Made by a program: the position numbers and the translations under genes. A DNA stretch of 64,000 nucleotides from Pseudomonadota bacterium (GTDB lineage Bacteria > Pseudomonadota > Gammaproteobacteria > Steroidobacterales > Steroidobacteraceae), in contig JANYAE010000066.1 in NCBI GenBank assembly GCA_025355105.1, positions 1 to 64,000 on the forward strand, read 5' to 3'. Of this stretch, positions 8,891 through 18,187 are shown piece by piece. Position 1 is the stretch's first letter. The number at the start of each line of letters is the position of its first letter. A model generated the notes under the pieces. That model was not told where the DNA came from. It did no database searches and saw only the letters and a list, made by a program, of their open reading frames with translations.

Positions 8891-10174
8891 TCAGCGCTCG
8901 AGGATGGCGGTCACGCCCATCCCGCCGGCGGTGCAGATCGAGATCAGCCCGCGCCGGCCGCCGCGCTCGGCGAGCAGCTTGGCGAGCGTCGCGACGATGC
9001 GCGCGCCGGTGGCCGCGAACGGGTGGCCGACCGCGAGGCTCGAGCCGACGACGTTGAGCTTGGCGCGGTCGATGGCGCCGAGCGGCGCCGCGAGTCCGAG
9101 CCGGTCGCGGCAGAAGTCGGCGGATTCCCAGGCGGCCAGCGTGCACAGCACCTGCGCCGCGAAGGCCTCGTGGATCTCGTAGTAGTCGAAGTCGGCGAGC
9201 GCGAGGCCGGCGTCCTTCAGCATCATCGGCACCGCGTAGGCCGGCGCCATCAGCAGCCCCTCCTTCTTGACGAAGTCGACCGCGTGCGCCTTGGCGTAGC
9301 TGAGGTAGGCCTGCACCGGCAGGCGCTGCTGGCGCGCCCAGTCCTGGCTCGCGAGCAGCACCGCGGCCGCGCCGTCGGTCAGCGGCGTCGAGTTGCCGGC
9401 GGTCAGCGTGCCGGCCGGCGAGCGGTCGAAGACCGGCTTGAGCTTCGCCAGCTGCTCGATCGAGGTGTTGGCGCGCAGGTTGTTGTCCTGCGCGAGCCCG
9501 TGGAAGTCGACGACCAGGTCCTTGTAGAAGCCGGCGGCGTAGGCCGCGGCGGCGCGCCGGTGGCTTTCGTAGGCCAGCTGGTCCTGCGCCGCGCGGCTGA
9601 TCTGCCAGGTCTTCGCCATCTGCTCGCAGGCCTGGCCCATCGACAGGCCGGTGCGCGGCTCGTTGACCGACGGCGCGACCGGCCTGAAGAACGACGGCCT
9701 GAGGCGCAGCCACGGCTTCAGGCGCTCGCCGAGCGTGCGGCCGCGCGCGCTCTCGAGCAGCAGCTGCTGGTACGGGCGCGCATAGACGATCGGCGCGTCG
9801 CTGACGGTATCGACGCCGCAGGCGATGCCGCTGTCCACCTGGCCGAGCGCGATCTTGTTGCCGACCAGGATCGCGGCCTCGAGGCTCGTGCCGCAGGCGC
9901 GCTGCAGGTCAAGCGCCGGCGTCTCGGCGGCGAGCCCGGAGCCGAGCACGCTCTCGCGCACCAGGTTCCACTGGCTGGAGTGCTTCATGACCGCGCCGCC
10001 GGCAACCTCGCCGAGGCGCTGCCCGGACAGGCCGAAGCGGCCGACCACGGCGGCCAGCGCCGCGGTCAGCATCTGCTGGTTGCCGACGTCGGCGTAGGCG
10101 CCCATGCCGCGCGCGAACGGAATGCGCGCGCCGCCGAGAATCGCGACGCGCCGGACTTGCGTGCCAACGAGCAT
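8891..10174 (-). CDS. acetyl-CoA C-acetyltransferase / acyltransferase (FadI-like thiolase)
   Basis: A 427-residue thiolase of the longer FadI-like type. The nucleophile Cys is in QRACGTSLEA, the His in GHPFAATGAR and the second Cys in CTAGGMG. It cleaves or condenses ketoacyl-CoA; whether its main role is beta-oxidation or acetoacetyl-CoA formation cannot be decided here. The ATG at 10174 (MLVGTQVRRVAIL) is the natural start, since the in-frame upstream extension is antisense to the MATE gene. It is divergent from the MATE exporter and convergent with the other thiolase. Confidence 0.9.
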   Translation of the reverse strand: MLVGTQVRRVAILGGARIPFARGMGAYADVGNQQMLTAALAAVVGRFGLSGQRLGEVAGGAVMKHSSQWNLVRESVLGSGLAAETPALDLQRACGTSLEAAILVGNKIALGQVDSGIACGVDTVSDAPIVYARPYQQLLLESARGRTLGERLKPWLRLRPSFFRPVAPSVNEPRTGLSMGQACEQMAKTWQISRAAQDQLAYESHRRAAAAYAAGFYKDLVVDFHGLAQDNNLRANTSIEQLAKLKPVFDRSPAGTLTAGNSTPLTDGAAAVLLASQDWARQQRLPVQAYLSYAKAHAVDFVKKEGLLMAPAYAVPMMLKDAGLALADFDYYEIHEAFAAQVLCTLAAWESADFCRDRLGLAAPLGAIDRAKLNVVGSSLAVGHPFAATGARIVATLAKLLAERGGRRGLISICTAGGMGVTAILER

Positions 10175-10279
10175 GTGAGCCTCCGGGAGTGTGGGGAAGC
10201 GCCGCGGTCGGCGGAAAACTCTCCTAGAATGCCACCGCGCGACCGTGCCCGTCACGGTCGCCCTCACCTGGACCGCCGC

Positions 10280-11650
10280 ATGACCGCGATCGCCCGCGCG
10301 CCCCGCAACGAGCTCGTCGCCGCCCACGCGCGCGCGATCCTGCGGCTCGGCGTGCCGCTCGTGGTCGGTGGCCTGTCGCTGGCCGGCATGAGCCTCGTCA
10401 ACACGCTGATGGCCGGCCACTACAGCTCGGCCGCGCTGGCCGCGGTCGCGGTCGGCTCAAGCTACTACGTCATGTTCATGGTGCTCGGCAGCGGCATGAT
10501 GATGGCGCTGTCGCCGCTGGTGGCGCACGCCTACGGTGCCGGCGAGCTCAGCCGCGTCGGCGAGTACACGCGGCAGGGCGCGTGGATCGCGCTCGGCCTG
10601 ACGCTGCTGCTGCTCGCCGGGCTCGGCGCGGCGCGCGTCGCGCTGGTCGGCATCGGCACCGATCCCGGCGTCGTCGCGGGCGCGGTCGGCTACGTGCGGG
10701 CGATCGCCTGCGGCATCCCGGCGCTGCTCGGCTTCCAGGCGCTGCGCTACGTCAGCGACGGGCTCGGCCGCACGCGGCCGATGATGGTGATCTCGGTGGC
10801 CGGGCTCGCCGTCAACGTGCTCGGCAACTGGCTGCTGGTGTACGGCCGGCTCGGCGCGCCGGCGCTCGGCCCGGTGGGCTGCGGCGCGGCGACCGCGCTC
10901 GCGCAGTGGCTGATGTTCGCCGCGATGCTGTACCACGTGCGCCGGCACCGCGCCTACCGGCCGTACCGGATCTTCAGCGGCCTCGGCCGGCCGCAGCTGC
11001 GCCGGATCGGCGAGATCCTGCGGCTCGGCGTGCCGATGAGCGGCAGCATGGTGGCCGAGAGCGCGCTCTTTTCCGCCGCCGGACTGATGCTCGGCACGCT
11101 CGGCGCGACCGTGGTCGCGGCGCACCAGATCGCGCTCAACTACGCCTCGTTCACCTTCATGGTGCCGTGGGCGCTGCACTCGGCGACCACCATCCACGTC
11201 GGCCACACGCTCGGCCGCGGCGAGCGCGCCGCGGCGCGGCTCGCGGGCTTCACCGGCATCGGACTGTGCACGCTGCTGATGCTCGCCTCGGCGCTGCTGC
11301 TCGCGGTGGCGCGCGCCGCGGTGGCCGGCCTCTACAGCGGCGACCCGGCGGTGGCCGGCCTCGCCGCCGAGCTGCTGCTGATGGTCGCGCTGTTCCAGCT
11401 CGCCGACGGCCTGCAGGTCGGCGCGATGGGTGCGCTCAGGGGCTTCAAGGACGCGCGCGCACCGCTCGCGATCACGATCGGCGCCTACTGGCTGGTGGGC
11501 TTTCCGATCGCATGGGTGTTCGGCCTGGTGCGCGGCGGCGGCCCGCTGGCGGTCTGGTCAGGCCTGACCGCCGGCCTCGTGGTCGCGGCGCTCGCGCTCA
11601 ACCTGCGCTACGCGGCGCTGTCGCGGCAGGCGGTCACGGCCGGCCTATAA
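10280..11650 (+). CDS. MATE family efflux transporter
   Basis: A 456-residue polytopic membrane protein, the usual MATE length. It has about twelve hydrophobic segments in two halves. The first begins ILRLGVPLVVGGLSLAGMSLVNTLM and the second ILRLGVPMSGSMVAESALF, the internal repeat expected of MATE antiporters. The family exports drugs, metabolites or cations using a Na+ or H+ gradient at the inner membrane. The ATG at 10280 is chosen because the longer in-frame extension is antisense to the thiolase. TAGAAT upstream in the divergent gap is a possible -10. The substrate is unknown. Confidence 0.9.
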   Translation: MTAIARAPRNELVAAHARAILRLGVPLVVGGLSLAGMSLVNTLMAGHYSSAALAAVAVGSSYYVMFMVLGSGMMMALSPLVAHAYGAGELSRVGEYTRQGAWIALGLTLLLLAGLGAARVALVGIGTDPGVVAGAVGYVRAIACGIPALLGFQALRYVSDGLGRTRPMMVISVAGLAVNVLGNWLLVYGRLGAPALGPVGCGAATALAQWLMFAAMLYHVRRHRAYRPYRIFSGLGRPQLRRIGEILRLGVPMSGSMVAESALFSAAGLMLGTLGATVVAAHQIALNYASFTFMVPWALHSATTIHVGHTLGRGERAAARLAGFTGIGLCTLLMLASALLLAVARAAVAGLYSGDPAVAGLAAELLLMVALFQLADGLQVGAMGALRGFKDARAPLAITIGAYWLVGFPIAWVFGLVRGGGPLAVWSGLTAGLVVAALALNLRYAALSRQAVTAGL

Positions 11651-11674
11651 TCGGGCCCGCTCGCGGAGGTTCCC

Positions 11675-13471
11675 ATGCATCAGGCTCGTCCGGTCCTGGC
11701 CCGTTGGCTGCTCGCCGTCTGGGCACTTGGCGTGGCGGCCGGCAGCGCCGCTGCACCGCCGGCCGCGCCGGCCGTGGCGCTCGCCACGCTGGTCGAGGCC
11801 TACTGGCAGGAGCACCTCAAGCTGCGGCCGCTGCAGGCCACCTACCTCGGCGATCACCGCTACGACGCGGAGCTGCCCAACAACCTCTCGACCGCGCACC
11901 TCGGCCTCGAGTACGCGCTCGAGAAGCGCTACCTCGGCCAGCTCGCCAGCATCGACGCGCAGGCGCTCACCGGCCAGGACGCGCTCAGCTACGCGGTTTT
12001 CAAGCGCGGCCGCGAGCTCGAGCTCGAGGGCTTTCGCTACCCGGCCGAGCTCTTGCCGGTGAACCAGTTCGGCGGCCTGCCGCAGACCTTCGCGCAGCTC
12101 GGCTCCGGCAGCGGCGCGCAGCCGTTCGCGACGAGCCGCGACTACGACAACTGGCTGAAGCGCGTCGACGGCTTCGGCGTCTGGGTGGACCAGGCGATCG
12201 TCAACATGCGCCGCGGCTCGGCGCGCGGCTACGTGCAGCCGAAGGCCGTGGTCGAGCGGCTGCTGCCGCAGCTCGGCAAGCTGATCGCCGCCGATCCTGC
12301 CCAGAGCCTGTTCATGAAGCCGGTCGCGGAGTTCCCGCAGGCGGTGCCGGCGGCCGACCAGCCGCGGCTCAGGGCCGCCTACCTCGCGGCCGTGACGCAG
12401 AAGATCAACCCGGCCTACCAGCGCCTGCACGACTTCGTGCGCGACGAGTACCTGCCGCGCGCGCGCGCGACCGTGGCCTGGACCGAGCTGCCGCTCGGGC
12501 GCGAGTGGTACGCCTACCGCGTCAAGCTCGCGACCACCACCAGCCTCACGCCCGACGAGATCCACCAGATCGGCCTCGGCGAGGTGCAGCGCATCTCGGC
12601 CGAGATGGACCGCGTGATCGCCGAGCTCGGCTTCAAGGGCGAGCGCAAGGCCTTCTTCGACGCGCTGCGCGCGGATCCGCGGTTCTACTTCGACAAGGAG
12701 GAGGAGCTGCTCGCCGCCTACGGCGCGCTCAAGGCGCGGGTCCGCGCGCGCCTGCCGGAGCAGTTCGACCTCGCGCCCAAGGCCGACTTCGAGATCCGCG
12801 CGGTCGAGCCGTTTCGCGCCGCGGCGCAGGCCACCGCCTCCTACCAGCAGCCGGCGCCGGACGGCTCGCGCGCCGGCATCTTCTACGTCAACACCTATGA
12901 CCTGAAGTCGCGGCCGAAGTACGGCATGGAGGAGGTCTACCTGCACGAGGCCGAGCCCGGCCACCACTTCCAGATCGCGATCCAGCAGGAACTGACCGGG
13001 CTGCCAAGCTTCCGCCGTTTCGGCAACTACGGCGCCTACGCCGAGGGCTGGGGGCTGTACGCCGAGTCGCTCGGCCGCGAGCTCGGCCTGTACAGCGATC
13101 CCTACAGCTACTTCGGCGCGCTCTCGGGCGAGATCTGGCGCGCCATCCGCCTGGTCGTCGATACCGGCATGCACGCCAAGGGCTGGTCGCGGCAGCAGGC
13201 GCTTGACTACCTGCTCGCCAATTCCGCGGTCGGCGCGACCGACGCCGCGGCCGAGATCGACCGCTACATCGCGGTGCCGGGCCAGGCGCTGACGTACAAG
13301 ATCGGCGAGCTCAAGATCAAGGAGCTGAAGGCGCGCGCGCAGCGCGAGCTCGGGCCGCGCTACGACGTGCGCGCCTTCCACCGCGCGATCCTCGGCGACG
13401 GCGCGCTGCCGCTCGACGTGCTCGACGCCAAGCTCGTGCGCTTCATCGCCGCGCAGAAGGCGGCGCCCTGA
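11675..13471 (+). CDS. DUF885 family (M3-like metallopeptidase fold) exported protein
   Basis: A 598-residue protein with a signal peptide (ARWLLAVWALGVAAGSAAA) followed by a DUF885 domain over nearly all of its length. The motif HEAEPGHHFQ matches the conserved HExxPGHH metal-binding signature of this family, which resembles gluzincin peptidases. It is likely a periplasmic zinc peptidase of unknown substrate. It lies 24 bases downstream of the MATE gene and may share its transcript. Confidence 0.88.
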   Translation: MHQARPVLARWLLAVWALGVAAGSAAAPPAAPAVALATLVEAYWQEHLKLRPLQATYLGDHRYDAELPNNLSTAHLGLEYALEKRYLGQLASIDAQALTGQDALSYAVFKRGRELELEGFRYPAELLPVNQFGGLPQTFAQLGSGSGAQPFATSRDYDNWLKRVDGFGVWVDQAIVNMRRGSARGYVQPKAVVERLLPQLGKLIAADPAQSLFMKPVAEFPQAVPAADQPRLRAAYLAAVTQKINPAYQRLHDFVRDEYLPRARATVAWTELPLGREWYAYRVKLATTTSLTPDEIHQIGLGEVQRISAEMDRVIAELGFKGERKAFFDALRADPRFYFDKEEELLAAYGALKARVRARLPEQFDLAPKADFEIRAVEPFRAAAQATASYQQPAPDGSRAGIFYVNTYDLKSRPKYGMEEVYLHEAEPGHHFQIAIQQELTGLPSFRRFGNYGAYAEGWGLYAESLGRELGLYSDPYSYFGALSGEIWRAIRLVVDTGMHAKGWSRQQALDYLLANSAVGATDAAAEIDRYIAVPGQALTYKIGELKIKELKARAQRELGPRYDVRAFHRAILGDGALPLDVLDAKLVRFIAAQKAAP

Positions 13472-13496
13472 GCGCGCGATCGGTTAGGCTCGGCGC

Positions 13497-14165
13497 ATGC
13501 GCATCCTGATCGTCGAGGACGACGAGCTGGTGGCCGACGCCCTGAAACGCGGCCTGGCCGGCGCCGGCTTCGCGGTCGACCGCGTCGGCAGCGCCGAGCA
13601 GGCCGAGGCCGCGCTCGCCACCGAGGAGTTCGACCTCGCGGTGGTCGACATCGGCCTGCCGAAGCTTGACGGCCTGACGCTGGTGCGCCGCCTGCGGCGC
13701 GGCGGCAACAGCCTGCCGGTGCTGATCCTGACCGCACGCGACGGCCTCGCCGACCGGGTCGACGCGCTCGACCTCGGCGCCGACGACTACCTGACCAAGC
13801 CCTTCGAGCTGCCGGAGGTTGCGGCGCGCTGCCGGGCGCTGATCCGCCGCACGCGCTCGGCGACCAGCGCGGAGCTGCGTATCGGCACGCTGTCGCTGGA
13901 CCTCAAGAGCCGCACCGCCGAGCTCGGCGGCCAGCTGCTTGACGTCACCCGGCGCGAGTGGTCGATCCTCGAGTGCCTGGCGCTCGACGCCGGGCGCGTG
14001 GTCCGCAAGGAGAAGCTGCTGCGCGCGATCGCCGGCTGGGATGAGGAGCTGACGCCGAACGCGGTGGAGGTCTACGTGTCGCGGCTGCGCGCCAAACTGG
14101 GCGAGGCCGTCGCGATCCGCACCGTGCGCGGCCTCGGTTACCGGCTGGATGAACCCGCGCCCTGA
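13497..14165 (+). CDS. OmpR-family response regulator
   Basis: A 222-residue response regulator. The receiver domain (about 1-115) has the acidic pocket EDD at 7-9, phosphoacceptor Asp51 (VVDIGLPKLDG) and Lys in TKPF. The C-terminal winged helix (about 125-220) ends in VEVYVSRLRAKLG and TVRGLGYRL. The layout and motifs resemble QseB/TctD-type regulators. It overlaps its histidine kinase by 17 bases, so the pair is translationally coupled. The signal and target genes are not evident. Confidence 0.93.
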   Translation: MRILIVEDDELVADALKRGLAGAGFAVDRVGSAEQAEAALATEEFDLAVVDIGLPKLDGLTLVRRLRRGGNSLPVLILTARDGLADRVDALDLGADDYLTKPFELPEVAARCRALIRRTRSATSAELRIGTLSLDLKSRTAELGGQLLDVTRREWSILECLALDAGRVVRKEKLLRAIAGWDEELTPNAVEVYVSRLRAKLGEAVAIRTVRGLGYRLDEPAP

Positions 14166-15552
14166 TCCTGCCCCGGCCGGCTCGGTCGCCCGGCGGCTGC
14201 TGACGGTGCTGCTGGTGCCGCTCGGCGGCCTGTTGCTGCTCGCGCTGTTGTTCGACTACCTGGTCGTGGTCGGGCCGATGCGCTCGACCTTCGACCGCTC
14301 GCTGACCGACGCCGCGATGGTGTTCGCCGCCTACGTGCGCGAGGCAGCGGACGGTCGCGTGACGCTGGAGCTGCCGCCGCCGGTGGCCGCGCAACTGGCC
14401 GCCACGCAGGGCTCGCGGCCGCGCTACGCGCTGTACGCGGCCGATGGCCTGCTGCTGAGCGGCGACCGGTACCTGCCGGCGCCGGCCGGCCCGCTGCGCG
14501 AGGGCTTCAGCTTCTCGACCGCGGTGCTGCAGTCCGGCGAGCGCATGCGCATCGTCTGGTACCGGTTCCAGGCCAGCCAGCGGCCGCTTTGGCTGGCGGT
14601 CGCCGAGCCGATCGGCGATCGCGAGGAGGCAACCCGGCCGCTCGTGACCGCGACGCTGACGCTCGACGTGCTGCAGATCGTCGCGGTGGTCGCGCTGGTG
14701 CTGATCGGCGTGCGCCGCGGCTTGCGGCCGCTGCTCGAGTTCCGCGACGAGCTCGCCAGCCGCTCCGCCGGCGAGCTCGAGCCGCTCGACGAGCGCCGCG
14801 TGCCGATCGAGATCAAGCCGCTCGTCAGCTCGCTGAACGCGCTGCTGGCGCGCGTGCGCGGCGCGGCGGAGGCGCACCAGAAGTTCGTCGCCGACGCCGC
14901 GCACCAGCTGCGCACGCCGCTCGCCGGCATGCAGGCGCAGCTCGAGCTGCTCGAGCGCGACGCCGAGGCGCTGCCGGTGCGCGAGCGGGTGCGTGCGGTC
15001 CGCGAGGGGCTGAAGCGCCTCGCGCATACCGCCCATCAGCTGCTGACGCTGGCGCGGGCCGAGGGCTCGGCGACGCTCGAGCGCGACTTCGTCACGGTCG
15101 ACCTGCCGCGGCTGGTCGAGGAGGCCGTGACGCAGCACCTCGACCGGGCGCTCGAGAAGCGCATTGACCTCGGCGCCGAGACCGCGCCGGCCGCGGTGCG
15201 CGCGGTGGAGTGGCTGCTGCGCGAGCTGCTCAGCAACCTGCTCGACAACGCGCTCAACTACACGCCGGGCGGCGGCGTCGTGACGCTGCGTTGCGGCGCG
15301 CTTGCCGGCGGCGCGTTCCTCGAGGTCGAGGACGACGGCCCGGGGATCCCGCCGCAGGAGCGGCCGCGCGTCCTCGAGCGCTTCCAGCGCGCCGCCGGAG
15401 CGCCGGGCGTCGGCTCCGGGCTCGGCCTGGCGATCGTCAGCGACATCGTCGCGCTGCACGGTGCGCGCTTCGAGCTCGGCAGCGGCCAGCACGGTCGCGG
15501 CACGCGGGCGCGGGTCGAGTTCCCGGCGGAGCGGTTGCGCGAGGCCGGCTAG
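14149..15552 (+). CDS. sensor histidine kinase (TctE/QseC-like)
   Basis: A 467-residue membrane kinase with a TM helix near residues 20-42, a periplasmic sensor of about 125 residues and a second TM near 170-190. A HAMP region follows, then HisKA with phosphoacceptor His252 (DAAHQLRTPLAGM) and HATPase_c with an N-box (NLLDNALNYTPG), G1 box (DDGPGIPP) and G2 box (GSGLGLAI). The periplasmic part resembles the TctE/2CSK_N type, whose members often sense carboxylates or metals. The ligand is unknown. It is coupled to the upstream response regulator. Confidence 0.92.
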   Translation: MNPRPDPAPAGSVARRLLTVLLVPLGGLLLLALLFDYLVVVGPMRSTFDRSLTDAAMVFAAYVREAADGRVTLELPPPVAAQLAATQGSRPRYALYAADGLLLSGDRYLPAPAGPLREGFSFSTAVLQSGERMRIVWYRFQASQRPLWLAVAEPIGDREEATRPLVTATLTLDVLQIVAVVALVLIGVRRGLRPLLEFRDELASRSAGELEPLDERRVPIEIKPLVSSLNALLARVRGAAEAHQKFVADAAHQLRTPLAGMQAQLELLERDAEALPVRERVRAVREGLKRLAHTAHQLLTLARAEGSATLERDFVTVDLPRLVEEAVTQHLDRALEKRIDLGAETAPAAVRAVEWLLRELLSNLLDNALNYTPGGGVVTLRCGALAGGAFLEVEDDGPGIPPQERPRVLERFQRAAGAPGVGSGLGLAIVSDIVALHGARFELGSGQHGRGTRARVEFPAERLREAG

Positions 15553-15800
15553 CGGTCGCCGCGCCCCGGACCTTGACGGGCACGCCGCCGCCGTCGGCGA
15601 CGCGCCGCCGGCACCGCTCAGGCCGAAGCGATGGCGCAAGCGTCAGCGGCGATGGCTGCGCGGCGGCGACCCGCGGCCGACCTTGGCGCCTGATCGGCGC
15701 TCGGCGCAAGATGGCGTCGTGCCGGACCGCCGACGGATTGGCGCGGGCGGCGCGCAGCCGCGTCGGAGGAAGCGCCCCACCGGGCCGCGAAGGAGCATCG

Positions 15801-16313
15801 ATGCGTCAGTGGCCCGTTTCGGCATCATTCCCGCTTCGCACCGCGCGGCGCCACCGCGCGTGCGCCGCGGCGCTCGTGCTCGCGCTCGGCGGCTGCACCG
15901 AGGGTGCGCCGCCGGCGCCGCCGGCGCGGATTCCGGAGCCCTTCCACCTCAACCCGTTCGAGCAGTCCTTCGGCTATTCGCAGGCGGTCAAGATCGGTCG
16001 CACCGTCTACATCTCGGCCACGGTCGCCGTCGACGGCGAGGGCAAGCTGATCGGGCCGGGCGACATGGCCGCGCAGCTGGACGCGGTGTACGCCAACCTC
16101 GGCGCGACCCTCAAGGCCGAGGGCGGCGGCTTCCCGCAGGTCGTCATGGAGCGGATCTACACGACCGACATGGAGGCGCTGCTCAAGGTGGCCGACCGGC
16201 GCCTGCCGTTCTACCCGGAAGGGCAGCGCCCGGCGACCACCTGGGTGGAGGTCCGCAAGCTCGTCGACCCCGGCTTCCTGGTCGCCGTCGAGGCGGTCGC
16301 CGAGCTGCCCTGA
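15801..16313 (+). CDS. RidA-family protein with lipoprotein signal
   Basis: A 170-residue YjgF/RidA-fold protein. The first ~33 residues are a lipoprotein signal (basic stretch, AAALVLALGGC), predicting acylation at Cys after LALGG and a periplasmic or membrane location. That is unusual for a family that is normally cytosolic. The core (about 50-170) keeps the fold signature GRTVYISATVAVD and WVEVRKLVDPGFLVAVEAVA. At the place of the catalytic Arg105 of RidA (PARSCVEV) this protein has PATTWVEV, so imine deaminase activity is not expected. An AAGGAG sits about six bases before ATG 15801. The preceding 248 bases hold nothing recognisable. Confidence 0.85.
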   Translation: MRQWPVSASFPLRTARRHRACAAALVLALGGCTEGAPPAPPARIPEPFHLNPFEQSFGYSQAVKIGRTVYISATVAVDGEGKLIGPGDMAAQLDAVYANLGATLKAEGGGFPQVVMERIYTTDMEALLKVADRRLPFYPEGQRPATTWVEVRKLVDPGFLVAVEAVAELP

Positions 16314-16365
16314 GCGCCGCCGCCGCTTCCATTACAATGGCCGCCCTTTGCCCGCCGAGAGTCGC

Positions 16366-17952
16366 GTGCCTGCCCCCCGAATCGACCGTCGTTACGAGCG
16401 CCTGCTCGCCGGGCTGATCAACTCCGGCGAGCGCGGCGTGCTGCTCGGTGGCCTCAAGGGCGTCGAGAAGGAGTCGCTGCGCGTGACGCCGGACGGGCGC
16501 ATCTCGCAACGCCCGCATCCGCACGCGCTCGGCTCGGCGCTGACCCACGAGCACGTCACCACCGACTACTCCGAAGCGCTGATCGAACTGGTCACGCCGA
16601 CCTTCACGACCAGCTGGGAGCTGCTGCAGTACCTGACCGACCTGCACCAGTTCGTCTACCGCCATCTCGAGGACGAGCTGCTGTGGTGCACCAGCATGCC
16701 GTGTCGCCTCGACGGCGACGCCAGCATCCCGATCGCGCAGTTCGGCAGCTCGAACGTCGGCCGCATGAAGACCGTCTACCGCGTCGGCCTCGGGCTGCGC
16801 TACGGGCGCATCATGCAGGCGATTTCGGGGGTGCACTTCAATTACTCGTTCCCGGCGCAGTTCTGGCTGGTGCTCGCCGACGTGCTCGGCGAGCGCGATC
16901 CCGGCCAGGCCTTCCGGTCGGCGACCTACTTCTCGCTGCTCAGGAACTACCGCCGCCACGGCTGGATCGTCCACTACCTGTTCGGCGTGTCGCCGGCCGT
17001 GTGCCGCTCGTTCGTCGCCGGCCGCGACGACCACGGCCTCGAGGACCTCGGCCGCGGCACGCTGTACGGCCGCTACGCGACCTCGCTGCGGATGAGCGAC
17101 CTCGGCTACCGCAACAAGAGCCAGGCGGACGTCGCGATCTCGGTCAACTCGCTCGACGACTACGTCCGCGATCTGACCGCGGCGATCTCGACGCCGAGCC
17201 CGGAGTTCCAGCGCCTCGGCGTCGAGGTCGACGGCGAGTGGCGGCAGCTGAACGCCAACCGTCTGCAGATCGAGAACGAGTACTACGCCTTCATCCGCCC
17301 GAAGCGGGTGGCGCGCAGCGGCGAGCGGCCCACCAAGGCGCTGCGGCGCGCCGGCGTCGAGTACGTGGAGATGCGCTCGCTCGACGTCAGCGCGCTGGAC
17401 CCGGTCGGCGTCAACCAGAACAAGCTGCGCTTCCTCGAGGCCTTCGCCGCCTTCTGCGCGGTCGCACCGAGCGCGCCGATCGACTCCGGCGCGCAGCTCG
17501 AGTTCGACCGCAACCACGTGCTGGTCGCGCGCCGCGGCCGCGAGCCCGGCCTCAGCCTTTGCTTCGACGGCCGCGCCGCCGACATGCGCACCTGGGCGCG
17601 CGAGATCCTCGACGCGATGCAGGGCAGCGCCGAACTGCTCGACCACGGCGACCCGAAGCGACCGTACTCGAGCGCGCTCGCGCTGCAGACGCAGAAGCTC
17701 GACGACGTCGAAGCGACGCCGTCGGCGCGCCTGCTCAAGGAAATGCGCGACACGGGCGAGTCGTTCTTCGACATCGCGCTGCGGATGTCGCACACCTACA
17801 AGTCCTACTTCACGGAGCTGCATCCGCCGAACGAGGCGCGCAGCGGCGAGTTCGCCGGCGAGGCCGAGGCGTCGCTCGAGGCCCAGGCGCGGCTCGAGGC
17901 GGCGAAGCAGGAGCCGTTCGCCGACTACCTCGCGAAGTACCTCGCCGACTGA
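16366..17952 (+). CDS. gshA: glutamate-cysteine ligase
   Basis: A 528-residue enzyme of the proteobacterial (E. coli-type) GshA family, usually 510-530 residues. It makes gamma-glutamylcysteine, the first step of glutathione synthesis, using ATP. Conserved segments include GVEKESLR, HEHVTTDYSEALIELVTP, GVHFNYSFP, NSLDDYV and YVEMRSLDVSALDP. There is no ATG. GTG 16366 (PAPRIDRRYERLLAGL) is preferred because GAGAG lies 5 bases upstream; TTG 16348 is the alternative and adds six residues. It appears monocistronic, between the RidA-like lipoprotein gene and the exporter promoter region. Confidence 0.92.
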   Translation: MPAPRIDRRYERLLAGLINSGERGVLLGGLKGVEKESLRVTPDGRISQRPHPHALGSALTHEHVTTDYSEALIELVTPTFTTSWELLQYLTDLHQFVYRHLEDELLWCTSMPCRLDGDASIPIAQFGSSNVGRMKTVYRVGLGLRYGRIMQAISGVHFNYSFPAQFWLVLADVLGERDPGQAFRSATYFSLLRNYRRHGWIVHYLFGVSPAVCRSFVAGRDDHGLEDLGRGTLYGRYATSLRMSDLGYRNKSQADVAISVNSLDDYVRDLTAAISTPSPEFQRLGVEVDGEWRQLNANRLQIENEYYAFIRPKRVARSGERPTKALRRAGVEYVEMRSLDVSALDPVGVNQNKLRFLEAFAAFCAVAPSAPIDSGAQLEFDRNHVLVARRGREPGLSLCFDGRAADMRTWAREILDAMQGSAELLDHGDPKRPYSSALALQTQKLDDVEATPSARLLKEMRDTGESFFDIALRMSHTYKSYFTELHPPNEARSGEFAGEAEASLEAQARLEAAKQEPFADYLAKYLAD

Positions 17953-17962
17953 GGCGCGGGCC

Positions 17963-17996
17963 TGTCCGCTGACTGTCCGGCCCCTGTCCGCGGACA
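17963..17996. promoter_or_regulatory. TGTCCG repeats with TGTCCGCGGACA palindrome, candidate activator site
   Basis: TGTCCG occurs at 17963, 17974 and 17985. The third copy forms the perfect 12-base palindrome TGTCCGCGGACA (17985-17996). Starts are spaced 11 bases, about one helical turn. The cluster lies about 65-110 bases upstream of a candidate sigma-54 promoter, the normal place for an enhancer-binding protein. A fourth TGTCCG is at 18100, downstream of the promoter. The likely binder is the sigma-54 response regulator encoded at 22871-24205. Confidence 0.55.
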
Positions 17997-18060
17997 CCGC
18001 CGCCGCCCGGCCGTGCGGCGCGGACCTTTCCCAATCAGTGGCTTAGGCGCCACCTGGCGC

Positions 18061-18076
18061 TGGCACGGTCCGTGCT
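18061..18076 (+). promoter_or_regulatory. candidate sigma-54 (-24/-12) promoter of the exporter operon
   Basis: TGGCACGGTCCGTGCT matches TGGCAC-N5-TTGCW with a single mismatch (G for T before TGC), and GG and GC are at the required spacing. It lies 112 bases upstream of the HlyD-type adaptor start. An inverted repeat (GCGCCA-CC-TGGCGC, 18047-18060) abuts it. The operon itself encodes a sigma-54-dependent activator, which supports the call. Confidence 0.65.
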
Positions 18077-18187
18077 ATCCAAAGGGGAAGTCCGGCCACT
18101 GTCCGCGTTCCCCATGAGCTCACCGCGCCTGCTGCCCGCGATTTCGGACGCCACGAGCGTGACCGCCGGCCGTCGTCAGGCGCGCGC

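Noticed and set aside
15553-15800. The 248-base gap before the RidA-like gene as a small gene or RNA
   Set aside because: Only Arg/Ala/Pro-rich chance frames are present, with no start signal or conserved-looking structure.
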